DNA of 64,000 bases from positions 1 through 64,000 of the forward strand of contig NZ_JASKYM010000005.1 of the NCBI RefSeq assembly GCF_030131845.1, read 5' to 3'. Positions within the stretch are counted from its first letter, which is position 1; each line of letters starts with the position of its first letter. The position numbers were made by a program, and so were the translations under genes. The notes below the pieces were generated by a model. It searched no databases. It was not told the origin of the DNA and saw only the letters and a list, made by a program, of their open reading frames with translations. The DNA comes from Romboutsia sedimentorum (lineage in GTDB: Bacteria > Bacillota > Clostridia > Peptostreptococcales > Peptostreptococcaceae). This document shows, piece after piece, positions 33,561-42,021 of this stretch.

Positions 33561-34592
33561 ATGTATAGCTTAAAAAATGATTATAGCGAAGGGGCTCATC
33601 CTCAAATACTAGAAGCTTTAGTAAAAACAAATTTAGAACAAGATGCAGGTTATGGTGAAGATAAATATTGTCAAGAAGCTATCGAATTAATAAAAGAAAA
33701 ATTACAAAATGATAATGTGGATATTCACTTTATTCCAGGAGGAACTCAAACAAATTTGATTTCTATAGCGGCATTTTTAAAATCACACGAGGCATGTATT
33801 GCTGCAAAAACTGGGCATATATTTGCAAATGAGACTGGTGCAATAGAAGCTACAGGGCATAAAGTGATTGCTGTTGATACTGAGGATGGAAAATTAAGAA
33901 AAGAAAATGTTTTATCTGTTCTTAAATCTTATACAAATGAACATGTTGTAAAGCCAAAGTTAGTTTATATTTCAAATTCAACAGAAATAGGAACTATATA
34001 TAACAAAAAAGAACTACAAGAATTAAGAGAAGTTTGTATGGAAAATAAATTATTATTATACATGGATGGAGCTAGACTTGGATCTGCTTTGGCGTGTGAA
34101 GAAAACGATTTAAAACTTTGTGACTTTGCAGAGTTAACAGATGCTTTTTACATAGGTGGAACTAAAAATGGTGCTTTAATAGGAGAGGTTTTAGTAATTT
34201 GCAATGACTTTCTTAAAGAAGATTTTAGATATCACTTAAAGCAAAGAGGTGCTTTACTTGCTAAAGGAAGATTATTGGGAATACAGTTTACAGAACTATT
34301 TAGAGAGAACTTATTCTTTGAAATAGGAAAATATGAAAATGATATGGCTAATATTTTAAGAGATGGAATAAATGAGTTAGGATATAAATTTTTAGTGAAT
34401 TCACCTTCTAATCAGATTTTTCCAATAATGCCTAATACGGTAATTGAGAAACTTCAAGAAAAGTATTCTTTTATAGTATGGTCAAGTGAAGACGAAGAAA
34501 ACTCATCTATTAGACTTGTAACTTCTTGGGCTACAAATAAAAAAGTTGTTATGGGATTTGTAGAGACACTAAAAAATATTACTGGAAAATAA
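33561..34592 (+). CDS. ltaE: Low-specificity L-threonine aldolase
   Basis: A 343-residue PLP enzyme of the beta-eliminating lyase family that interconverts threonine with glycine and acetaldehyde. Motifs are NDYSEGAHPQI, IPGGTQTN, IFANETGAIEATGHKV, the MDGARLGSAL Asp and the PLP-Lys in YIGGTKNGAL. Ribosome site AAAGGAG. Being next to the purine-to-glycine locus it may handle the glycine pool, but it is a separate transcription unit and the link is only positional. Confidence 0.9.
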   Translation: MYSLKNDYSEGAHPQILEALVKTNLEQDAGYGEDKYCQEAIELIKEKLQNDNVDIHFIPGGTQTNLISIAAFLKSHEACIAAKTGHIFANETGAIEATGHKVIAVDTEDGKLRKENVLSVLKSYTNEHVVKPKLVYISNSTEIGTIYNKKELQELREVCMENKLLLYMDGARLGSALACEENDLKLCDFAELTDAFYIGGTKNGALIGEVLVICNDFLKEDFRYHLKQRGALLAKGRLLGIQFTELFRENLFFEIGKYENDMANILRDGINELGYKFLVNSPSNQIFPIMPNTVIEKLQEKYSFIVWSSEDEENSSIRLVTSWATNKKVVMGFVETLKNITGK

Positions 34593-34728
34593 TCATATTA
34601 GTTTGAAAATAAAAAGAAAATAGCTATAATATTTATTATAATTATTTTCTTTTTATAGTAATTTTTAATTTTAAGTATGAAAAATTATTATTATAGGCAT
34701 AATCATATATAGTCAACAAAATTTAATT

Positions 34729-34805
34729 GGGTGTATAGCTCAGCTGAATAGAGCAACGCCATTCTAAGGCGTGTGTCTGGGGTTTAAATCCCTGTGTGCT
34801 CACCA
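34729..34805 (+). tRNA. tRNA-Arg (anticodon TCT), divergent; CCA encoded
   Basis: The cloverleaf folds with anticodon stem ACGCC/GGCGT around ATTCTAA. Several features are unusual: the acceptor stem GGGTGTA/TGTGCTC needs four G-U pairs, and the D loop reads AGCTGAATA, so conserved G19 is A. The T loop is TTTAAAT, so conserved C56 is T. A19 and U56 can still pair. AGA is a main Arg codon in this genome, so a standard copy likely exists elsewhere. Confidence 0.8.
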
Positions 34806-34806
34806 T

Positions 34807-34879
34807 GATCTATTAGCTCAGTCGGTAGAGCACCTGACTTTTAATCAGGGTGTCCCGCGTTCGAGTCGCGGATGGATCA
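34807..34879 (+). tRNA. tRNA-Lys (anticodon TTT), CCA not encoded
   Basis: Acceptor GATCTAT pairs with ATGGATC (one wobble). The anticodon loop CTTTTAA lies in CTGA/TCAG and the T arm CCGCG TTCGAGT CGCGG is standard. The discriminator A at 34879 is followed by TCA, so CCA must be added enzymatically, unlike the two other tRNAs in the window. Confidence 0.93.
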
Positions 34880-34885
34880 TCATTT

Positions 34886-34915
34886 AAACTCCTATTTTTT
34901 ATAGGAGTTTTTTTA
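34886..34915 (+). terminator. Terminator of the tRNA pair
   Basis: AAACTCCTAT pairs with ATAGGAGTTT followed by TTTT. Confidence 0.9.
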
Positions 34916-35013
34916 CTGAGATTTTTAATTATTATAAACCATAAGGTTACTTTAAATAGCTAAAAAATAATAAAAAATTTAAGTAAGCAGCAAGATTTTT
35001 CTCATCAGATGAA

Positions 35014-35283
35014 TTACAACGTATGGTTGGAGCTAAGGGTAAACCCTCTGTGGTGAAATATAGAATTAACCTTTTTAGAGATGAATGGAAATCTCTTATC
35101 TAAATAAGATTTTGGATGATCTATATCTGGAAATAAAGAACCTATTTTTATAGAGTTAATATATAGTATTAACATAATAAATATATCAATTACTTTAAAA
35201 TATGTAAGTGGAAATTTTAATAATAGACCAATAAATAATGTTCCAATAAACAGCCCACCAATATTATGTGTTTTATATGTAAT
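35014..35283 (-). pseudogene. Decayed YdjM/YvsG-like (DUF457) membrane-bound hydrolase
   Basis: The frame encodes a DUF457-like N-terminal part: ITYKTHNIGGLFIGTL (family start M-x-x-KTH-x-GG), two hydrophobic segments, and GSLFPDIDHPKSYLDKRF with FHHRGFT. The expected HRGFTHS continues as HRGFTLSS and stops six residues later, removing the second half. The codon where homologues start is ATT (35283-35281), eight bases after GGGAGG, instead of ATG. Lost start codon and truncation indicate a remnant. The rest of 34921-35444 holds no other gene. Confidence 0.6.
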
Positions 35284-35444
35284 TAAAATCGCCTCCCGTA
35301 TAATATATTCAGTGGAAGTTATTACAATGATAGTAAAATTAAGTATAGATTGGAGTATAAACATTTTTAAGAAGCTTACATATATAATAAGATAGTTCTA
35401 TTTTATAGAACTTGATATAAAGATATATTAATGGAGGTTTTATT

Positions 35445-36719
35445 TTGAATTATAGATATTTATTTGAGGGAATAGAAACGCCCGTAAAGTTAAAAAATGG
35501 GTCATTACAAATACCTGTAAATTTTGATAATGGTGCTACAACACCACCATTAAAAAGCGTAGTAAAAGAAATTATGGAAAACGCACTAATATATGGACCA
35601 ATAGCTAGAGGTGCTGGTCAAAAAGGAGATTTATGTACTAAAAAATATGAGGAATCTAGAGAAAAAATATTAGATTTTTTTAATTTAAAACAAAGCAATA
35701 CGCATACAGTAATTTATACAAAAAATACAACAGAATCTTTAAACTTACTATCGAATGTACTAATAAAAAATAAACATGAGAAAGTATTAACAACTAGAAT
35801 GGAACATCATGCAAATGATCTACCTTGGAGGAATACTGCAACGGTTGAGTATGTTGATGTTGATAAATTAGGTAGAATAAATATAAATGATATAGAAGCT
35901 AAATTAATTGCAAATAAAGGGAAAATAAAATATGTGAGCATAGCTGGTGCATCTAACGTAACCGGTTATATTAACCCTATACATGATATAGCTAAAATTT
36001 GTCATAGACATGATGCTAAAATAATTGTGGATGCTGCACAACTTATAGCGCATAAGAAAATAGATATGAGGGGTCAAAATCATTTAAAAGGAATCGATTT
36101 TTTAGTGTTCTCAGGGCATAAAGCGTATGCACCTTTTGGAAGTGGTGCAATAGTAGGACTAACTGAAGAATTATCAAATATAAATCCATTTTTAAGAGGT
36201 GGAGGATGTGTAGATACTGTATATGATTATGATATAATATGGGATACACCATCAGAACTTCATGAAGCTGGAACTTCAAATTTCTTAGGAGTTATGGCAA
36301 TGGTAAGGGCTTTAGAGAATTTACAACAAGTTGGATTTGAAGAAATATATAGTCATGAAATGGAAGTTAAAAATTATCTGATAAAAAATATGAAAAAAAT
36401 CGAAGGTTTAAAAATTTATGGAGATATTGAAAATGTTGAAGACCGACTAGGTGTAATAACTTTTAATGTAGAAAAAATACCATTTGATGAATTAGCACAT
36501 ATATTTGCTGATGAATTTGGAATAGCTTTAAGGAATGGAAAGTTTTGTGCACACCCTTATGTAAATAGATTGTTAGGTTTAAGTGATTTAGATGCACATT
36601 GTGCTGATGAAAAATTAGAAAGCTTTGGTATGGTAAGATTAAGCTTGGGTTTATATAATACTATAGAAGAGGCAAACTTATTTATATTAGCATTAAAATA
36701 TATAGTTGAAAAATACTAA
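35445..36719 (+). CDS. Class V aminotransferase (cysteine desulfurase-like)
   Basis: A 424-residue PLP enzyme of the NifS/CsdA-like fold. It has NFDNGATTPPL, TKNTTESLNLL, RMEHHANDLPW, the cofactor DAAQLIAH Asp, and the PLP-Lys block FSGHKAYAPFGSGA. GGCVDTV, AGTSNFLGVMAM and an RNGKFCAHP segment with Cys near residue 365 follow. TTG at 35445 has a GGAGG site. It could be a desulfurase or another sulfur-/selenium-mobilising enzyme; no IscU partner is adjacent. Confidence 0.82.
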   Translation: MNYRYLFEGIETPVKLKNGSLQIPVNFDNGATTPPLKSVVKEIMENALIYGPIARGAGQKGDLCTKKYEESREKILDFFNLKQSNTHTVIYTKNTTESLNLLSNVLIKNKHEKVLTTRMEHHANDLPWRNTATVEYVDVDKLGRININDIEAKLIANKGKIKYVSIAGASNVTGYINPIHDIAKICHRHDAKIIVDAAQLIAHKKIDMRGQNHLKGIDFLVFSGHKAYAPFGSGAIVGLTEELSNINPFLRGGGCVDTVYDYDIIWDTPSELHEAGTSNFLGVMAMVRALENLQQVGFEEIYSHEMEVKNYLIKNMKKIEGLKIYGDIENVEDRLGVITFNVEKIPFDELAHIFADEFGIALRNGKFCAHPYVNRLLGLSDLDAHCADEKLESFGMVRLSLGLYNTIEEANLFILALKYIVEKY

Positions 36720-36731
36720 ATATATAAAAAG

Positions 36732-36772
36732 TAAGATGGTAACTGAAACTATGGTACCATCTTATTTTTTAT
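36732..36772 (+). terminator. Terminator of the aminotransferase gene
   Basis: TAAGATGGTA pairs with TACCATCTTA followed by six T residues. Confidence 0.9.
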
Positions 36773-36836
36773 ATATCTATACAATACTGTGTTATAATAG
36801 ATAATACTATAATGACTATAAGAAAGAGAGTAATAA

Positions 36837-38282
36837 ATGACAAAAGTAAATTTTAAAGATTATAAATTAAGTAATGAAATATTAAAGGCAATTGACATAT
36901 TAAATTTTAAAAGCCCAACAAATGTACAAGAACAAGTTATACCAGTTGCACTTGAAAATAAAGATGTACTTGTTAAATCTCAAACTGGAAGTGGAAAAAC
37001 AGCAGCTTTTGCAATACCAGTTTGTGAATTAGTTGATTGGAATGAAAATAAACCACAAGCTTTAATACTAACGCCGACTAGAGAACTTGCAATTCAAGTT
37101 AAAGAAGACGTATTTAATATAGGTAGATTTAAAAGAATAAAAGTACCAGCACTTTATGGAAAATCTTCTTTTGCTATGCAAGAAAAAGAACTTAAGCAAA
37201 AAACTCATGTAGCAGTTGGAACTCCAGGCAGGGTAATTGACCATATCACTCAAGGTACGTTATTTACAGATAATATTAAATATCTTGTAATAGATGAAGC
37301 TGATGAGATGCTTAATATGGGATTTATTGAACAAATACAAGAAATCATAAGTTCACTACCAAAGGAACGTGTTACTATGTTATTCTCAGCTACTATGCCA
37401 GAAGACATAGATAATTTATCTAAAAAATATATGAACAACCCTACAAAGATAGAAATTCAATCAAAAACTGTAACAGTAGACAGAATACAGCAAGATGGAT
37501 ATAAGATAGAAGAAATAGGGAAATTAAACTTATTAAAAGAAGTTACTATAATAGAAAATCCTGACAGTTGTGTAATATTCTGTAATACTCAAGAAAAAGT
37601 AGATACACTTTGCCGTGAATTAAATAAAGCTAGTTATCCATGTGATAAAATTCATGGTGGAATGGAACAAGATGATAGAATAAAAGTTATGTCTAACTTT
37701 AAAAAGGGATATTTTAGATATTTAATAGCTACAGATGTAGCTGCTAGAGGGATAGACATAGATAACATAACTCATGTAATAAACTATGATGTGCCAAAAG
37801 GAAAAGAAAACTATGTTCATAGAATAGGAAGAACTGGACGTGGTGGAAAAAGTGGTAGAGCTATAACTTTTGTAACTAATAGAGATAGTGGTCGTTTAAG
37901 TGATATACATGAGTATACGGGAAAAGAACTTACATTAAAAAGAAATCCAAGTAAAAAATTATTAGAAGACTTAAGAAAAGATTTTGAATACAAGCTAAAA
38001 CTAAAGCCTCAAGTTAAAGAAGATAAGGGTTCTAAGCTAAGTGAAGAGATTATTAAGCTTCATATAAATGCAGGTAAGAAAACTAAAATGAGACCAGTTG
38101 ATATAGTTGGAACTCTTTGTAGTATAGATGGTATAACTGCTGATGATATAGGTGTTATTAATGTACTTGATGTATCAACTTTTGTAGAAGTACTAAATAA
38201 TAAAGGTGAAATTGTACTAAAAGAATTACAAACGAAAAATATAAAAGGCAGACCACGTAGAGTTACTAAAGCAGAAATGTAA
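36837..38282 (+). CDS. dbpA: DEAD-box RNA helicase, DbpA/YxiN type
   Basis: A 481-residue helicase with Q motif NVQEQVIPV, motif I SQTGSGKT, Ia PTRELA, Ib TPGR, II DEAD, III SAT, and C-terminal TDVAARGID and HRIGRTGR. Residues about 405-475 ([21 protein letters not shown] ... ADDIGVINV) form the DbpA RNA-binding domain, which in the family recognises hairpin 92 of 23S rRNA for large-subunit assembly. A single gene with terminator. Confidence 0.92.
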   Translation: MTKVNFKDYKLSNEILKAIDILNFKSPTNVQEQVIPVALENKDVLVKSQTGSGKTAAFAIPVCELVDWNENKPQALILTPTRELAIQVKEDVFNIGRFKRIKVPALYGKSSFAMQEKELKQKTHVAVGTPGRVIDHITQGTLFTDNIKYLVIDEADEMLNMGFIEQIQEIISSLPKERVTMLFSATMPEDIDNLSKKYMNNPTKIEIQSKTVTVDRIQQDGYKIEEIGKLNLLKEVTIIENPDSCVIFCNTQEKVDTLCRELNKASYPCDKIHGGMEQDDRIKVMSNFKKGYFRYLIATDVAARGIDIDNITHVINYDVPKGKENYVHRIGRTGRGGKSGRAITFVTNRDSGRLSDIHEYTGKELTLKRNPSKKLLEDLRKDFEYKLKLKPQVKEDKGSKLSEEIIKLHINAGKKTKMRPVDIVGTLCSIDGITADDIGVINVLDVSTFVEVLNNKGEIVLKELQTKNIKGRPRRVTKAEM

Positions 38283-38317
38283 TTTATAAAAAGATAGATA
38301 AGATGTATTTGACTAAG

Positions 38318-38343
38318 AAAGTACCCTAGAGGTGCTTTTTTTA
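38318..38343 (+). terminator. Terminator of the helicase gene
   Basis: AAAGTACC pairs with GGTGCTTT (one wobble), followed by T residues. Confidence 0.75.
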
Positions 38344-38558
38344 GTTTGAGTATATAACACATTTAAAAATTACAAAGAAAAAGTGTTATATAAACAATAT
38401 GGTATAATAAGGGAGGTATGATAATCGTGATTCTTATATAATATAAGCTTATTTAGTACATTATTTAATATAAAAAAGAAGTGCTATTTAATTAGATTAT
38501 ACGAACACGTCATTTACCACTAATTTAATATGAAAAATATATATGTTGAGGTGGGTTT

Positions 38559-39782
38559 ATGGAGTTATTACGTAAAAATGCAAATGAAGTTAAAGTTATA
38601 GCAAATCATTTTATAAAATGGTTTTTCCTATCAGCTATATCGGGAGGAGTTGTAGGTTTAGTTATATCATTATTTTTAAAAAGCCTTCAATATGCAACTG
38701 TTACTAGAGAAAATAATCCGTGGATTATTTATTTATTACCTTTTGGAGGTGCGCTTGTAAGTTATTTATACTTAAAGTATGGAGGAGATTCTTCTAAAGG
38801 AAATAATTTGATAATTGAGCGTATCAATAACGGTGGTGGATATGTACCATTTAAGATGACTCCATTAGTGTTTTTAGGAACATTTATAACTCATTTATTT
38901 GGAGGATCAGCAGGTAGAGAAGGAACAGGTGTACAAATCGGAGCTAGTATATCTTCTAAGTTAGGAAGACTAATAAACTTAAAAGGTATGGATCATACTA
39001 TACTTATAATAAGTGGTGTAAGTAGTGGATTTGGAGTTGTATTTGGAACTCCTATTGCAGGCACAGTATTTGGCTTAGAGGTAAGTTCTATTGGAAAGAT
39101 GAGATATGACGCAATAATTCCATGTTTAATATCAAGTTTTATAGGAAATCAAATTGCAACACTATTAAAAGTACAACATACACATTATCATATGAATGGG
39201 ATTACTGACAACCCAAGCATATTTTATAAAGTAATATTTTGTGCAGTAATATTTGGATTAGTAAGTAAATTATTTTCAGAGCTAACTCATTATCTAAAAA
39301 AGTATTTTAGTGAAAAAATACCAAATCCTTGTGTTAAAAGTTTTATAGGAGGAATATTAATAATAGCTTTAGTGCTTATATTAAATACTAGAATATATTT
39401 AGGTCTTAGCTTAGATTTATTAGGAAATTCATTTGAAGTTAAAATAATTGGATATGCTTTTTTATTAAAACTTATATTTACATCTATTACTCTTGCAACT
39501 GGGTTTCAGGGTGGTGAGGTAACGCCATTATTTGTAATAGGTGCAACTTTAGGAAATTTCCTATCATCTATTGTAAATTTACCAATATCTTTTTTATCGG
39601 GTTTAGGAATGATAAGCGTATTCTGTGGGGCTACTAAGACTCCATTAGCATCCTTCATAATGGGAGTCGAGTTATTTGGAGCTGAGAATATAAAGTACAT
39701 ATTTATGGCATGTATAATTAGCTATGTATTTTCAGGCAAAAGTGGGATATATTCATCACAGGAAAATAGTATATTTAAGTAA
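38559..39782 (+). CDS. CLC-family antiporter with fluoride-type (CLC-F) motifs
   Basis: A 407-residue CLC protein. In place of GSGIP it has GNNLI (residues about 84-88) and in place of GREGP it has GREGT (about 115), the combination I recall as diagnostic of CLC-F F-/H+ antiporters that protect cells from fluoride. Other CLC segments include GFGVVFGTPIAGTVFGLEV and GFQGGEVTPLFVIGATLG. Ribosome site TGAGGTGG. I searched 38344-38558 for the crcB (fluoride) riboswitch core and did not find it. A single gene. Confidence 0.85.
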   Translation: MELLRKNANEVKVIANHFIKWFFLSAISGGVVGLVISLFLKSLQYATVTRENNPWIIYLLPFGGALVSYLYLKYGGDSSKGNNLIIERINNGGGYVPFKMTPLVFLGTFITHLFGGSAGREGTGVQIGASISSKLGRLINLKGMDHTILIISGVSSGFGVVFGTPIAGTVFGLEVSSIGKMRYDAIIPCLISSFIGNQIATLLKVQHTHYHMNGITDNPSIFYKVIFCAVIFGLVSKLFSELTHYLKKYFSEKIPNPCVKSFIGGILIIALVLILNTRIYLGLSLDLLGNSFEVKIIGYAFLLKLIFTSITLATGFQGGEVTPLFVIGATLGNFLSSIVNLPISFLSGLGMISVFCGATKTPLASFIMGVELFGAENIKYIFMACIISYVFSGKSGIYSSQENSIFK

Positions 39783-39943
39783 ATATAGAATTAATTAAAA
39801 TTACTTAGAAAAAACTTTAATGGATATTTTAAATATGCTTAAATAAATTATTATGTTGCAATATATAATTAGGTGTTTGCTAAAACTTAGTCGCTTTTAT
39901 TATAAAATTCTGTTATAATAAAATAGCTTTAATAAAGAAAGAG

Positions 39944-40597
39944 GTGTTTATCATAGATAATTATAAAACTAAAGAAAATAAGTATGAAACTCAAGGTAAT
40001 GTTACTTTTATAAATATACTTAAAAAGAATAATACTGAACTTGTTGCTAAAATAGATACAGAAGACTTAGAAAAAATTCAAGCTATGGGAACTTGGTTCG
40101 CAGAATGGCACAAAGATTTTAATAGTTACTTAGTTCAAAACTTAACTGTAACTAAAGTAGATAAGAAATTAAAAAGCAATAAAAGAAATATCCAATCTGT
40201 AATACTAGATACTGAATCTAAGGCTCCAATTAAACATATAAATGGAGATACATTAGATAATAGAAAATGTAACTTACAATTAGTAGATAGAAAAGAAAAA
40301 AATGAATATGAAACTATAGATAACGATACTATAGCAGTAATATTAAAAGATAGATATGGAAAAGAGCAAGCTAAAGCTTTAATATCATCTAAAGATTTAG
40401 ACAGAGTTGTAAATAAAAAGTATACTTGGTTATACCATAAAGGATATAAGCAACCTCAAGTAATTGCTCATACTCCTAATGGTAAAGTAAACCTAGAAGA
40501 TGTTATAATGAAGCCAAGTGAAAATATGAGAGTACATCATATAAACTTAAATCCATTAGATAACAGAAGAAAAAATTTAGAAAATAAGCAAAAGTAG
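39944..40597 (+). CDS. HNH-endonuclease-like protein with an internal duplication
   Basis: About 217 residues. Two related halves each end with a degenerate HNH-type motif: IKHINGDTLDNRKCNLQLV (about 96-114) and VHHINLNPLDNRRKNLEN (about 197-214). Each half begins with a beta-rich AP2-like part containing a T/KYTW or GTWF aromatic turn. Such domains occur in homing endonucleases and phage-like proteins. The GTG start is uncertain: AAGAGG overlaps it, and an ATA nine bases later is at ideal spacing. It is a lone gene with its own terminator. Confidence 0.65.
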   Translation: MFIIDNYKTKENKYETQGNVTFINILKKNNTELVAKIDTEDLEKIQAMGTWFAEWHKDFNSYLVQNLTVTKVDKKLKSNKRNIQSVILDTESKAPIKHINGDTLDNRKCNLQLVDRKEKNEYETIDNDTIAVILKDRYGKEQAKALISSKDLDRVVNKKYTWLYHKGYKQPQVIAHTPNGKVNLEDVIMKPSENMRVHHINLNPLDNRRKNLENKQK

Positions 40598-40612
40598 ATA
40601 TAACTATAAATA

Positions 40613-40648
40613 TAAAGTCATAGAGTTAAAATATCTCTATGACTTTTT
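40613..40648 (+). terminator. Terminator of the HNH-like gene
   Basis: AAAGTCATAGAG pairs with CTCTATGACTTT followed by T residues. Confidence 0.9.
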
Positions 40649-40752
40649 CTATATTCAATTTACTGTGTATACTTAGGTGTTTTAATGAATTGGTGTATAT
40701 GAAATATTAAAATAAGGAAAAATATCGCAAAACATGATATAATCTAAAAGTA

Positions 40753-40998
40753 TTTCAAACTCAAAAGCACTAGTTGGAAATTTATTAAACATAAGGCCTA
40801 TTCTTATAGTTAAAGATGGATTAATTTATCAAGAAGGTAAAATAAGAGGAAATAAGAAAATAATATCGAATATAGTAAATTGTATACAAGAAGTTTATGG
40901 ACCAAATTTTAGTGAAAAGCTATAGCACTAGCTTGTGGAGAAAACTTATGTGTTCACATTCACGGTCTGGTTTTATTGGAACAACGTGTTTTAAATAG
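40753..40998 (+). pseudogene. degV remnant (C-terminal part, internal deletion)
   Basis: One frame reads ALVGNLLNIRPILIVKDGLI then KIRGNKKIISNIVNCIQEVY, clearly the DegV segment that in the intact neighbour reads IGTLLNIKPILKIEDGLVKQ. A stop occurs at about 40923-40925. In another frame the end LMCSHSRSGFIGTTCFK and a stop (40996-40998) match the neighbour's terminal ACHSGPSVLGIACLNK. The N-terminal two thirds are missing and the frame is broken, so this is a decayed extra copy in front of an intact degV. Confidence 0.75.
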
Positions 40999-41019
40999 AA
41001 AGAAAAGGGAGCTTACAAA

Positions 41020-41865
41020 ATGAGTAATATTAAAATAGTATGTGATACCATGAATGATGTTTTAAAAGAAGTAGTTGATAAATATGATATAGAAGTAATT
41101 CCTACAATTATAATGTTTGAAGGAAAAGAATATAGAGCAGGTGTAGATATAAGTGGTGATGAGTTTTATGGATTACTTAGAAGTTCAGAACAAATGCCAT
41201 CAACATCTCAAATAACTTATACAATATATAAAGAAATATTTGAAAAGTATGTAAATGAAGGTAAAAAAGTATTATATATGGTTGGTTCATCTGCTGCATC
41301 GGGAACTTATCAATCTGCCACTTTAGCAAAGAATGATATTGATGGTGAAATTCATATATTTGATACTTATCAATTAAGTATGGGTGGAGGAATTTTAGTT
41401 AGTGAAGCTGGAAAAATGGTTGAAGAAGGTCATGATATAGAGTACATAATAAATAAATTAGAAGAATTCAAAGAAAAAGTAGATGTATATTTTTCTGTTG
41501 ACTCTTTAGATTATTTACAAAAGGGTGGAAGAATATCTGGGACTAAGGCTGCAATAGGAACATTACTTAATATAAAGCCAATACTAAAAATAGAAGATGG
41601 GTTAGTTAAACAAAAAACTCAAGTAAGAGGAAGTAAAAATATAGTTCCGGCATTGATACAACAATTAAAATCAGAAATTGGAGATGACTTTTCAAATAAA
41701 GAGATTTATGTTGGATATGGAGATGACATAAGTAAGTGTGATAAATTTGTAAAAAAAATAAAAGAAGAATTATCACCAAAAAATGTACATATACTACAAA
41801 TAGGTTCTTGTGTAGCTTGTCACTCTGGACCTAGTGTTTTAGGAATAGCATGTTTAAATAAATAA
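41020..41865 (+). CDS. DegV-family fatty-acid-binding protein
   Basis: A 281-residue DegV protein. These bind fatty acids and, as FakB-type subunits, present them to the FakA kinase for phosphorylation. It shows IVCDTMNDVLKE with the family's N-terminal Asp, STSQITY near residue 67, YMVGSSAASGTYQSA, the SLDYLQKGGRISG block and the end CHSGPSVLGIA. Thr/Ser in the N-terminal motif are slightly changed (DTMND instead of DST/SD). Ribosome site GGGAG. Tandem with a decayed copy upstream and convergent with another degV. Confidence 0.88.
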   Translation: MSNIKIVCDTMNDVLKEVVDKYDIEVIPTIIMFEGKEYRAGVDISGDEFYGLLRSSEQMPSTSQITYTIYKEIFEKYVNEGKKVLYMVGSSAASGTYQSATLAKNDIDGEIHIFDTYQLSMGGGILVSEAGKMVEEGHDIEYIINKLEEFKEKVDVYFSVDSLDYLQKGGRISGTKAAIGTLLNIKPILKIEDGLVKQKTQVRGSKNIVPALIQQLKSEIGDDFSNKEIYVGYGDDISKCDKFVKKIKEELSPKNVHILQIGSCVACHSGPSVLGIACLNK

Positions 41866-41948
41866 TATTTTTTATAATACAAAGTTTTTATAATACAGCA
41901 ATAATATATAATTATGTGTGAAATAGTGTTTTAATAAAATTATAATTT

Positions 41949-41976
41949 AAAGTCTTTGAAAAAGACTTTGCTTTTA
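41949..41976 (+). terminator. Terminator of the first degV gene
   Basis: AAAGTCTTT pairs with AAAGACTTT followed by GCTTTT. Confidence 0.6.
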
Positions 41977-41984
41977 CAAATATA

Positions 41985-42021
41985 AAAGGCATGACATTTT
42001 AAAAATGTCATGCCTTTGTTT
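41985..42021. terminator. Bidirectional terminator between the two degV genes
   Basis: AAAGGCATGACATTTT pairs perfectly with AAAATGTCATGCCTTT. It reaches the last codon of the minus-strand gene. Confidence 0.88.

Noticed and set aside
34981-35103. Short plus-strand frame reading FSSDELQRMVGAKGKPS over the DUF457 remnant
   Set aside because: No ribosome binding site and no start codon; it overlaps the better-supported remnant on the other strand.
38344-38558. crcB fluoride riboswitch before the CLC-F gene
   Set aside because: The conserved GGNGATGGNNTTC and CTGATGGC segments are absent.
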